From positions 38,848,360 through 38,912,359 of the forward strand of contig JAPFBE010000003.1 in the NCBI GenBank assembly GCA_034336665.1: 64,000 bases of DNA, given 5' to 3'. The position numbers and the translations under genes were made by a program. The notes under the pieces are model-generated. The model was not told the origin of the DNA and did no database searches. It saw only the letters and a program-made list of their open reading frames with translations. Source of the stretch: Luscinia megarhynchos (Eukaryota > Chordata > Aves > Passeriformes > Turdidae). Shown here one piece after another: positions 48,631 through 58,850 of this stretch (positions are counted from its first letter, which is position 1; each line of letters begins with the position of its first letter).

Positions 48631-49815
48631 GGGACACGGCTGTGCCAGGCAGGAGCGGGACACGGCTGTGCCAGGCAGGAGAGGGACAGCGCTGTGCCAG
48701 GCAGGAGAGGGACAGCGCTGTGCCAGGCAGGAGAGGGACAGCGCTGTGCCAGGCAGGAGCGGGACACGGCTGTGCCAGGCAGGAGCGGGGACAGCGCTGT
48801 GCCAGGCAGGAGCGGGACACGGCTGTGCCAGGCAGGAGAGGGGACACGGCTGTGCCAGGCAGGAGCGGGACACGGCTGTGCCAGGCAGGAGAGGGACAGC
48901 GCTGTGCCAGGCAGGAGAGGGACACGGCTGTGCCAGGCAGGAAAAGGGACACGGATGTGCCGGGCAGGAGCGGGGACACGGCTGTGTCAGGCAGGAAAAG
49001 GGACACGGATGTGCCGGGCAGGAGCGGGGACAGCGTTGTGCCAGGCAGGAGCGGGACACGGCTGTGTCAGGCAGGAGAGGGACACGGCTGTGCCAGGCAG
49101 GAGAGGGGACAGCGGCTGTGCCAGGCAGGAGAGGGACAGCGCTGTGCCAGGCAGGAGCGGGACACGGCTGTGCCAGGCAGGAGAGGGACACGCTGTGCCA
49201 GGCAGGAGAGGGACACGGCTGTGCCAGGCAGGAGCGGGACACGGCTGTGCCAGGCAGGAGCGGGACACGGCTGTGCCAGGCAGGAGAGGGACAGCGCTGT
49301 GCCAGGCAGGAGAGGGACAGCGCTGTGCCAGGCAGGAGAGGGGACAGCGCTGTGCCAGGCAGGAGAGGGACACGGCTGTGCCAGGCAGGAGAGGGGACAG
49401 CGCTGTGCCAGGCAGGAGAGGGACACGGCTGTGCCAGGCAGGAGAGGGACACGGCTGTGCCAGGCAGGAGAGGGACAGCGCTGTGCCAGGCAGGAGAGGG
49501 ACACGGCTGTGCCAGGCAGGAGAGGGACACGGCTGTGCCAGGCAGGAGCGGGGACACGGCTGTGCCAGGCAGGAGAGGGACAGCGCTGTGCCAGGCAGGA
49601 GAGGGACAGCGCTGTGCCAGGCAGGAGAGGGACAGCGCTGTGCCAGGCAGGAGAGGGACACGGCTGTGCCAGGCAGGAGAGGGGACAGCGCTGTGCCAGG
49701 CAGGAGAGGGACACGGCTGTGCCAGGCAGGAGCGGGACACGGCTGTGCCAGGCAGGAGAGGGACACGGCTGTGCCAGGCAGGAGAGCGGGACACGGCTGT
49801 GCCAGGCAGGAGCGC
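48631..49815 (+). repeat. 26-27 bp minisatellite, about 45 copies
   Basis: Tandem units with the core 'ctgtgccaggcaggag'. Two interspersed unit types differ at the front: type A carries cacggctg and type B carries cagcgctg, whose flank forms the palindrome ACAGCGCTGT. Variants include cacggatgtgccggg (two units near 48950 and 49005), tgtgtcagg units, one hybrid cagcggctg (about 49110) and one deleted cacgctg (about 49190). Units end gagcgg, gagagg or gaaaagg. The unit lacks stops and is not a multiple of three, so several frames on both strands stay open for hundreds of codons. Confidence 0.98.
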
Positions 49816-50499
49816 GGACCCCGTGCCCAAGGAGGGCGTGCGGGGAGCGGGGATTCGGTGCCGGGCTGTTCGCAGCTCCCTGATCGGACGAGCATGTGGC
49901 ACGGGATTTTTGGGGAAGTTTGGGGGTTTTTTTTTATGCAAGGCTAGGTTTTTTCCTCTCTTTCAATTTCTTCCGTTTTGTTCTTGCTTTGGTCCTTCCC
50001 AAGGGTTGGGAAGGCGCTCCTCAGCACTTCTCAGCCGGTCCCCCTGACCTCCCGGTCCCCGGCCCCTTCAGTTTTTGGGCATTTTCTCAATGAAGCTCCC
50101 CCATTCCCCTCGCAGTAATGAGTAAATGATATCATTGCCCCTGGGTGAGTCTGGGACCTTTCCTCGTGTGACAGGCGATTCCCCCTTCCCAGCACCTCCA
50201 GTCCTTTCTCATATGGATTGGACTTGCAAAAAAACAAAATTAAGAGGAGCTCGTGCTAAGAAAAGGAGAATGAGTCACAGCCACTGTTGAGATGCTCTCA
50301 CCAAAATCACAAGAGAGGCATTTTTCCAAATGACTCGAGTTGTGTGCTACTGTGGGCACTGGCTGGAGCAGGGGACAGGGCTTTTGCTTTGTGATGAGGG
50401 CCAGCTCTAAGGGTGACACTCCTGTTATCAATAAGCTGCAAGTTTCATGTCTGTTCTTACTCCAAGGGAGAGAGCAAGAGCTTGTGAGGCATCGTGGAA
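49816..50499. other. Upstream region of the GPR183-like gene
   Basis: Falls from GC-rich to average composition. A pyrimidine-containing stretch 'tctgttcttactccaag' ending at 50466 could be the acceptor of a 5' UTR intron just before the coding exon, as in GPR183 genes with an upstream non-coding exon. No other feature was recognised. Confidence 0.4.
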
Positions 50500-51570
50500 A
50501 TGGCTCTTGTGGAGGACGTGTTCCTGCCCACCAACCTCACCTCCAGCAACCAGAGCAGCTGCAACGTGCACAGCCACCACTTCTCAACCAAAGTCATCTT
50601 CTCCCTTTTCTACATCATCCTGCTGGTGTTCGGTGCCTGTGGGAATGTCCTGGCCCTCTGTATCACCTTCCAGCGCAGGAAGAAGAAACTCAACTCCACC
50701 GACCTCTACCTGGTGAACCTGGCCCTGTCCGATGCCCTGTTCACGCTGGCACTGCCGGGCAGGATCGCCTACTACATCCTGGAGTCCGACTGGCCCTTTG
50801 GGGACTGGTTCTGCCGGATCACCGCTTTCATGTTCTACATGAACACCTATGTGAGCATCTACTTCATGACCTGCGTGAGCGTGGACCGCTACGTGGCCGT
50901 GGTGCGCACCAGGCATCCCGGCAGGGTCCAGAGGATGAGCCGGGCCAGGGCCGTCTGTGTGCTCATCTGGTCCCTGGTGTTCCTGCAGACGGCTCCGCTG
51001 CTCCTGCGGCCCATGACGCGCAGGATGGGAGACAAGCTGACCTGCATGGAGTACTTCAACTTCGAGGAGATTCCCAACCTGCCCTACCTGCTCCTGGTGG
51101 CCTGCGTGGTTGGCTTCTTCCTGCCTGTGGGCATCATCTTGGTGTGCTACGTGAGGATCAACCTCAAGCTCTGCCAGACGGCCAAGGAGAACCCGCTGAC
51201 GGTGAAGAACGGGCACCACCACCGGGCCTTCACCGTCATCCTGGTGGTGCTGCTGGCTGTCCTGCTCTGCTTCAGTCCCTACCACCTCAACATTGTCCAG
51301 TTCATGGTCAGGAAGATCCTCTACCAGCCGTCCTGCCGTGAGCAGCAAGCCTTCAAGATGTCCCTGCAAGTCACGGTGGCGTTCATGAACCTCAACTGCT
51401 GCATCGACCCCGTCATCTACTTCTTCGCCTTCCGGGGCTACAAGCGCAGGCTGCTCCGCATCTTCAGGAACAGCGGCTCCCTGGCCACCTCCTCCACTGC
51501 CAAGACCCCCTCGGAGAGCAACAGCAACAGCCACAGCCACAGCCAGCCCCCAGGCTCCAGCTCCATCTAG
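50500..51570 (+). CDS. GPR183-like: GPR183 (EBI2)-like oxysterol receptor, class A GPCR
   Basis: Intact single-exon CDS of 356 residues with seven membrane spans (roughly 30-56, 67-92, 103-136, 149-170, 194-220, 242-270 and 285-310). I chose the ATG at 50500 (context GAAATGG); an in-frame GTG at 50494 is not a plausible start. Family marks: RKKKLNSTDLY, LPGRIAYY, CMEYFNFEE, TAKENPLT, a DRY motif (129-131), the Cys105-Cys182 disulphide pair and DPVIYFF. Residues equivalent to the human GPR183 ligand contacts are all present: Arg88 (2.60), Tyr113 (3.33), Tyr117 (3.37) and Tyr261 (6.51). Asn12 and Asn17 are glycosylation sites. The tail is Ser/Asn/His-rich and ends SSSI, a possible class I PDZ ligand. 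GPR183 senses 7-alpha,25-dihydroxycholesterol through Gi and guides immune-cell migration. Identity to human GPR183 looks only moderate, so it may be a paralog. Confidence 0.93.
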   Translation: MALVEDVFLPTNLTSSNQSSCNVHSHHFSTKVIFSLFYIILLVFGACGNVLALCITFQRRKKKLNSTDLYLVNLALSDALFTLALPGRIAYYILESDWPFGDWFCRITAFMFYMNTYVSIYFMTCVSVDRYVAVVRTRHPGRVQRMSRARAVCVLIWSLVFLQTAPLLLRPMTRRMGDKLTCMEYFNFEEIPNLPYLLLVACVVGFFLPVGIILVCYVRINLKLCQTAKENPLTVKNGHHHRAFTVILVVLLAVLLCFSPYHLNIVQFMVRKILYQPSCREQQAFKMSLQVTVAFMNLNCCIDPVIYFFAFRGYKRRLLRIFRNSGSLATSSTAKTPSESNSNSHSHSQPPGSSSI

Positions 51571-53164
51571 CAGCACAAGCCCTCCCTTTGCCCTGGCCTT
51601 ATGGACCATCCCTGATGGCAGGAGGCAGAGTCGAGCTGCAGGACTGGCACCTTCAACAGGCTCCACTGCTCCCCTGCCTGGAGCCAGGGGCTCTCACAAA
51701 GCCAGCCTGGCAGGGACAAAGCCCTGCCTGGCTCTGCATGCCTGGCTCTGTGCTCAGCGCTGCTGCACCTGCCAGCCTGGAGCACAGAGGCACCTTTTCA
51801 TCCCAGCCCCAGAGGAGGCAGCTCGTGCAGCTGCTCTGCCTGGCAAACCCAGCTGGAGGGAGTTTCCAGCACTGCACTGCAGCTCTCTCCCATGCCTGTC
51901 TGCATCCCCTGTGGGGCTGGGGCGTGCTGGTAACCACCATGGGTGTCCCTCTGCCCCATTCCCCTGCGCTACTGCAGCAGCATCCCTGCAGGCCTGAGGG
52001 CAGACAGCACGGAGGAGATGGACTCAGGGCATTCCAGGGAAAGGCTGGGACGTTATTTGCATGCAGAGGATGGCCTACAGCTCCTTCTCCACACCAACTA
52101 ACAGCAGCTCTGCTCTCTGCCTGGCCAGCATCCCGCTCCTGCACCTGGGCTCTGCATGGGGCAAGCAGTGAGGGGTGTGTGAGATGATGGAAAAGCCCTC
52201 GCCCAAGGAAGAGGTGCGAGGATGTGAATTTGTAGAGCTCCTGGACGTGCTGCTGCCTCCATTCACCATTTGGGTGACTGCTTCTTCCCCAGGGTGCCCT
52301 TCCCCAGATCTGATGGCACTGCAGCCACCCTGGGACCCACTGCTAGGAAGGGGATCGTGGGGATAGCCTGGATCCAAGCCCAGCTCTAAGGCTGCAAACC
52401 TTCCCTGGATGTACTCATGGGGCAAACCTTCCCATTAGTCCCTAATTTGAAGAGAGTAGAGAAATAGGGACAAGAGCTGAGGGTGGCCTTATATGACCTT
52501 GACTGATCTTGAAGCTGGTGCCCTGAGGAGTCCAAGGGACTTGCTAAGGGAGGTCACTTGTGCCTATTGCCAGAGCAAGAGGAGGAGCCCTGGGACATCA
52601 GGTTCCTGCTGAGGTTTGTGCCTCTCAGACGAGGAGAAAGTTGGCAGGAGCCTCCTCAGCTCTTTGCTGAAATCACTAGACTGTGATAAAAAACCCACAC
52701 ACAGATTTCACAGTTCCTGGCATGTCTAGCATTTCGTTTGAAGCTGGAAGGGACAGACACACACACAGACATGAAAAGGAAAAAAAAGCTGCTCATTTTA
52801 CTGAAAAGTATACTGAAAAGGTTTCATGAACAGACACTTTCAGTTAATACAAATAATTCTTTAAGGTAATAATCTTTTTCTTTGCCTAGAAAGTTAATAA
52901 TAGTCACGTGCAGCCCTTCATTGTTTTAAATGCACATGAATGAGCTTTTGGATGGCAATGGTTTTACTTATGGTGTGGGTCTAAAGGCTGACTAAAATAA
53001 CTCTGGTGGGAAACAGACTCCAGTAGGCCCTTTGTGGAGGCTGAGCCCTCCTCAAAGCAGGTTTAACCTCAGTGCTGACCTGCAGAGAGCCTTTGTCCTG
53101 AAAAGTGTATTGCAATGGACAAGAAAGTGCTGGGATGAAGTGATGTGAGGCTTTCAGTGGTCAG
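51571..53164. other. Downstream of the GPCR: probable 3' UTR, then intergenic
   Basis: GC-rich for about 0.9 kb after the stop, then AT-richer. I found no canonical AATAAA on the plus strand until about 55525, so the poly(A) site is unresolved. No other gene was recognised. Confidence 0.4.
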
Positions 53165-53480
53165 GACACCCTCGAAGGAATCTGGCTAGGCTGGTACAGT
53201 TATGCTGCCCCATTGATATCTCTGGGAAGTGATGGCTGGAAGGGAATCTCTGCATCGCCTCATCCAACAGCCCACCCAAAGCAGGACTCTGGGTGGCACA
53301 ATGGCTTCATGCAGCAAGGCTTGGAAACTCCAGGCAAGGAGGGTCCCCTTGCTGAGGTGACAGTTCCCACTCTACATTGCCATCTGGATAAAAATATTTT
53401 TCCCATGCCGTGTCTGAACCTCCCCATCCACAGCTGGTGGCTGTTGCCCCTAGCATCTCCCACTTGTGCTATGAAGAGCT
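53165..53480 (-). mobile_element. Degraded CR1 3' fragment, minus strand
   Basis: 'gatggctggaagggaatctc', 'tcatccaacagcccacccaa' and 'gtctgaacctccccatccac' resemble the reverse complement of the CR1 3' region with many changes. Confidence 0.5.
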
Positions 53481-54204
53481 TGGCTCTGCTGTCTTTGTAA
53501 CTCGGATTCCACATGACTGTGTTGGGGGCTGCCAGTGGTTCCTAGCTGTTGGTTTCCATGTGAACACCAGAGCTGGGGTCTGCATCAGTGGCCAACCCTC
53601 CTACTCAGGATCAAGACAATGAGATGTTTTGCCAAGCTGCAGCCCACAGCTGAGAAAAAGCCAACCTATGACCAAGGCTTTTTGGGAAAAAGTGGAGTAT
53701 GAACATAACCTTGTTTGCTCCTTAATGGCCTGTTTTTCTCAGAAGTACTTTACTGAGGAAGGTACCTCCAGCTCTGGCCACCAGTAGGAGCCTTTGGAGT
53801 AGGAAATAGCTGAAGAGTTGGGTGCAGTGCTGCAAGATGCAGGAGGGATCCGGCCTTCCTCCTCTGGATGGACACCAGCCTGGGCTACTTTGCTTTGGAA
53901 AGTACCAATCTGGGAACAGCAGGCAATTAGCTGGAGCTGAGGGAACATCCATGAGATGGAGAAGGAAGGGACTTGGGCAGAGTGGGTCATGAGGAATCTG
54001 GGCAAAGGAGAACTCTAAAGAACCCTGACCAGCTTGCCCACCCTGCAGGTGCTCCCTGTGTGCTTGAAAAAGGAGCATTTCCCTAAAATTGAAGAGGAAC
54101 CATACACTGTCTAGAGGCACAGTAACATTTTCCTACACTTTGTGGTTCACCTGCTCAGTCCAAGCTCCTTGCACGGCTCTTTTAGTACCACACTGACCCA
54201 CCGG
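53481..54204. other. Intergenic: nothing recognised
   Basis: No gene or clear repeat. Minus-strand frames of 88 and 132 codons lack recognisable content. Confidence 0.4.
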
Positions 54205-54360
54205 CGATCCATTGGAATCACAGAAACACAGAGCACAGAACCGTTCGGGTTGGGAAAAACCTCTGAGATCATTGAGAGCAGCCATCAACCCAGCACTGCC
54301 GACACCGCTAAGCCACGTCCACGAGTGCTGCAGGTCCTTTAAGCACGTCTCCACCGGCTG
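54205..54360 (-). mobile_element. CR1 3'-end fragment, minus strand
   Basis: 'aatcacagaaacacagagca' and 'gttcgggttgggaaaaacct' begin the reverse complement of the CR1 terminus, followed by 'catcaacccagcactgccg'. It abuts a CpG-rich segment. Confidence 0.82.
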
Positions 54361-54690
54361 GGCTCCGCCTGTGCTCCTGCCTCGCCCTGGGACCCCGAGC
54401 CCCGCTGGGGGCACCCGGGGCGCGGTGCCCGCCCGACGGTGCCGCAGGGACCGGGACAGCGCCGGCTCCCGCCGAAAGAGGGAGTCGGAGCCTCTGCTCG
54501 GCGCTAAAATTCGCCCACGAGTGCGAGGAGACGGTGAGAGACGGCGCTGGCGCTTCCCCCGCGTCTGCTCCGCGCAGGACGCGGTGCCTCCGACGGGCGG
54601 GTGCTGCGGCTGCGGGGAGCGCTCCTGCAGAGCTGGAACTGCGCGCTGTGCCGGCGATTCCTGCTTTTCTGCCGCCTACTGCTGCTGTAC
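54360..54690. promoter_or_regulatory. CpG-rich island of unknown role
   Basis: Dense CpG with many GC-rich hexamers, lying between a minus-strand and a plus-strand CR1 fragment, downstream of the receptor and upstream (on its own strand, 3') of UBAC2. No exon or start site is evident. Possibly an orphan island or the GC-rich 5' part of an element I do not know. Confidence 0.35.
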
Positions 54691-54829
54691 TGCCTTCCAA
54701 GAGAAGATTGCACTTTTATCTGAGGGTAGAGAGCACACCTTGTGGACACACAACAACAGGTAATTCATGCACAGATAAAGGATATAGTATACACTGTCTG
54801 CATCGGAATATCCTAGGCTGCATCAAAGG

Positions 54830-55345
54830 CAGCATGACCAGCAGGTCAAGGGAGATGATTTTGTCTCTATATTCAACTTTGGTGAGATCCCACCTGGAGT
54901 ACTGCATCTGGGGTCCCCAGCACAGGAACAACGTGGTTGGTGCAAGTCCAGCAGAGAGCCACCAGGATAATCCAGGCTGTGGAGGAGCACCTCTCCTTTG
55001 AAGATGGGATGAGGGACTTGGGGTTGTTCAGCCTGGAGAAGGATCCAGGGACACCTTAGAACACTGAAAAACTAAATACCTAAAGACTCCAAGGCAGCTG
55101 GAGAGGAACTTTTGACAAGGGCCTGTTTTGACAAGAGCCTGTAGTAACACGACAAACTGAAAGAGGGCAGGTTTAGATGAGTTATTAGGACAAAGCTCTT
55201 TACCTGGGGGTGGTGAGACACTGAAACAGGTTGCCCAGAGAAGCTGTGGATGGTCCATCCCTGGAAGTGTTCAAGGGCTGGGTTGGATGGAGCTTTGAGC
55301 AACTTAGTCTAGTGAAAGATGTCCTTGCCCTTGGCAGGGGAGCTG
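54830..55345 (+). mobile_element. CR1 3' fragment
   Basis: 'gtgagatcccacctggagta', 'ctgcatctggggtccccagc', 'ttcagcctggagaaggatcc', 'ggttgcccagagaagctgtg' and 'ggttggatggagctttgagc' give the CR1 order in plus orientation. Confidence 0.9.
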
Positions 55346-58300
55346 GACTGAGCTCAAACAGAACAGCTTTGTTTCTCTTAGCAGTGGTTCCCAACTTACA
55401 TGGCTTTTGAGTCTGTTCTTCAAATTGTCCTGAACTGAAACAATTGCATGTCATACATAATATTTGTAAGCCATCTTTGTAAGCCAGTAAAATGTTGTAA
55501 TTTAATAGCGCACATGTCTACTAAAAATAAAAGCTTCCCATGGCCAAGTAACAAGCCCTACTGTGATTGATCAGGCCAGGAGATGTGGGCAACTGTCTTC
55601 TTTTCAGAGGTGCACATGTGCCTCTGCCCCACTCCCCTTCTCTGCCCCAAGCAAACGACCAAAGCAGTGAGGGGCGAGCACAAGCTCTCAATCCACTTCC
55701 CTTACACAGGTGATGAGCTCTCATTATAAAATTATAAATCACCTTCCATGGGAAAAGTGGCAGGACCTGCAAGGAGCTGTGTCCTTTCTGGAGGAGGTCT
55801 CCCCACAGCAGGGATGGAGAGGTGCAAGGAGAAGAGTGTGATTGGCAGGACTAACTGCTTTGGATGCCAGAAGCATCTGCATTCTCACACACGAGGGCTC
55901 CAGGGTTTGCTGCACTGCCCCAGCTGCTGGGAGGGATTATTACACTGCTTGCCACATGTGCCACCTCCTGAAAAACTGACTAAATAAAATGTGAGTATTC
56001 CCCTATTAGGCAGTCCCAAGAAAGAAGAGAGTGGATTTTCAGTACAAGATTAGCCATAACCTTGCATATTTTAAGTTTTCCACATGAAATCCTGGGAATC
56101 TTTTAAAACTGAACTTAGTGCAATGCAACACTCTATCCCCCTTTCTCTGAGCAGGTCTTCTCTTTCTGTCCTCAGTTCTACTTTGCTATTTTTCTTAAAC
56201 TCTCTGGGTTTGCTCAGTTCCATCTGCCTCATCTCTCTCAAGTCCTTTCCTTTGCTAATCTTACCTGACACTTGCAGTCCCTACTTATCCTCAGTCAAAA
56301 GGTTGGATCCTGCCTTCAGTTCAGCCATGATCTGGAATTTTTCACCCATTTTTAAAGTATGCATATTTCTGCTTTCTCCACTGCAACCATTCAGGTTTAG
56401 AAACAGCCCCCTACAAACAGGTATGAGTCAAACTAACTTCTCCTTCCTCTTAAAACTCCTTTGGAAAACAAATTATGACAGCTGAACTACCAATGTGTTG
56501 AGGCTCTCAACAGTTACACCCATTTGTCTGGTTGTAACATTCTTCTGCTCCCACCACTGATGTCTCACCTCATATTTGCACCAAACACTGCTGGAAGCAC
56601 ACACCCTCTCTGAGTTCCAGAGTGAACTTTCTGTGGTGAAAGAACCCCTTTATATATGAAAACAGGACAGGAGGAATGTAATTCTACTAAAAATTAAATC
56701 ACTATTTTTAAAGTAAATGCACACACATTTTACATACATATATGAATATAAATAAATAATGAATGCATGTGTGCATATATATAAACACATAGTGTTTGTG
56801 TGTTCATGTGACTCTCCTAGTAAAACAGTTGATTTATTCAAAACATGCTCATTTACATAAAATACTGATTACTGTGGCCACACAGTTAAAGAAAGCTAAT
56901 CTCATGTAGGTTTTTCTTGTGGAAGAATACACAAGAATTTAATTGCACTTTTGTATCAAATCCCTCTATTAGTTCAAATGAATGCTGTGCATTTATTTAT
57001 CCTCAGATGCAGTTCCACTCATAGCATAGGAGTTGTAGTTCGGAGTGTTTCCAAAACTTGGTGCCTTTGCAACTGCACAGAAAACCCAAATACACACAAT
57101 TGAGAGAGGGAAGTCTTTGAATACAGACTTTTAATTTTCTTTTAACAAACTCTTAGCTCCACTTAAATTCATTGAACCAATACATAAATATTCTCACTCA
57201 CTCTCTGTATATATACACATGCATACACACATATATGCATATATATAATCATATATATACATATACATACAAACAGGAGAGCCAGAAATGCTGCCCTTTG
57301 CCCAGTACCTCAAAATAAATTTTTCTGGCTCATTGCAGACGAAAATAACAAGACCTTTTCTCCACCAGATATCCCAAAAGGCACTGGTAAGTGCGAGACA
57401 GCACAGGCTGGTGCATGAACCAGCTGTGACAGTCCCTGTGCTTGCTCAGAAACAGGCAGCCTTCAACACTTGTTTTGAGGGGGGAAAATGGTTTTGGTAG
57501 GTCTTGAGACCAACCAGTCTCCATCTTGGAAAAAAGTTAAGGCTTGAGAACCTGAGCCTGGTAGGCTTATCATGTAGATTTACACAAGTATCAACCTCAC
57601 TGTGGGTGTATTTCAAAGTGTCACATAACTGTCTAGGAAAGTCCCCCAATAAGTTACTCCCTGTGCTGTCTCACAAGATGACATTCCCAGTCTAGTGGGG
57701 AAATTTTAAAACCAGCCACTACTTTTATTTCAAAACACAAAATCTTAGCTTTACTAGAACTAGAGTGAATTTCCTAGGGACTTGAAATTCAATACATAGA
57801 AAAGTATTCTGCCTTCTTCATGCTGCCCAAAAAATATGGCTTGTGTCACACACAGATTAGAAACTGTGTGATGAGACATTCAAAACTGTACCAGACAAAC
57901 CCAGCGTAGGCTGTGAAGAACACGCTCCTCACATTCCCAGAAATAGTTCATGAAAATTTCACCAAGTGGAAACTGAGTTGTTTTCCAGCTCTAACGTGTG
58001 AATCTTTCTTCTATGCTTCTTGCGTGAAACAGGAACTGTTTTCAACAGCATCTCAGATCCCTTCTCTTACCACTTCTTCTTTTTTTTTTTTTAAGTTGGG
58101 AATCATAACCCCAGAAGCATTTTGAACACAAAACTTTTCTCACAATCAAGTGGAGTTTTCGAACTGACGTCACCAAGACCCACATTTTACCCCTTAGATT
58201 TAACCATGTTTTGCAGAATGCCCAGCAGAATGGGATTTTCCATGGAACCATGACATTTGAATGCCCCCTGTAAAAAAGGATTTAGACCTGGAAAATATCC

Positions 58301-58850
58301 ACTTACTTACCCCATATGCCACTCAACATGTTTTAAAATTCCAAGGAATAAACACTCTTTGTGCTTGTCCCTTTAGCAGGGCAATGTCTGAAAAGGGTAT
58401 GGGATAGGTGGACTTTATTTCCTACAGAGAAAATTTTATTTCTGAAATAATTTACCAGTCTTTATTACTACTTTTGGATAAAATACCTGTGAAGGAAGAA
58501 TCAGTATGTTTCAAAATTAAAACCTGTACTTGTCTCAAAACATTTAAGTAGTCTGCATATACAAATTATGGTAGGACTTCCGTTTTCTTACATGTATCCT
58601 TTGCTTTCCAGGACAGCAGGTTTCCAGAGTTCCCTGGGTACAGAAGTGTCTGTGGTCTACACACACATAGCTTCAGCTTCACACAAACAAAACCCTTCAA
58701 TTAAAAAGCAAATCCTCCCTAAGTAATATGATCATAGAAACAAGCCAAACCCCTGACGGAGATTGATCAAAGCCCAAGAAAATGCACTGTCATTCCAAAA
58801 ACCCCTTACTTCACCCACTGCAAAATACCAAAGAAATATATACAGAACAC
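55346..58850. other. Intergenic: simple repeats only
   Basis: No gene recognised. TA/CA-rich low-complexity DNA lies at 56710-56803 and (CATATA)-like DNA at 57208-57274. The receptor gene (+) and UBAC2 (-) converge on this region. Confidence 0.45.
57208..57274. repeat. TATA/CATA microsatellite
   Basis: Imperfect alternating tata, cata and caca motifs. Low-complexity, likely variable in length. Confidence 0.9.

Noticed and set aside
48631..49815. CRISPR-like array
   Set aside because: Direct tandem units with no unique spacers in a vertebrate genome. It is a minisatellite.
48240..49947. Very long open frames (up to 547 codons) in several frames and on both strands
   Set aside because: They are created by the 26-27 bp stop-free repeat. 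Unit length is not a multiple of three, so the peptide cycles through frames, and there is no domain or splice support.
50494..50499. Start of the receptor at GTG 50494
   Set aside because: GTG is not a normal vertebrate start; the ATG at 50500 has a good context and gives the expected length.
50584..51666. 360-codon frame antisense to the receptor
   Set aside because: A shadow of the GC-rich third positions of the real gene; low-complexity product.
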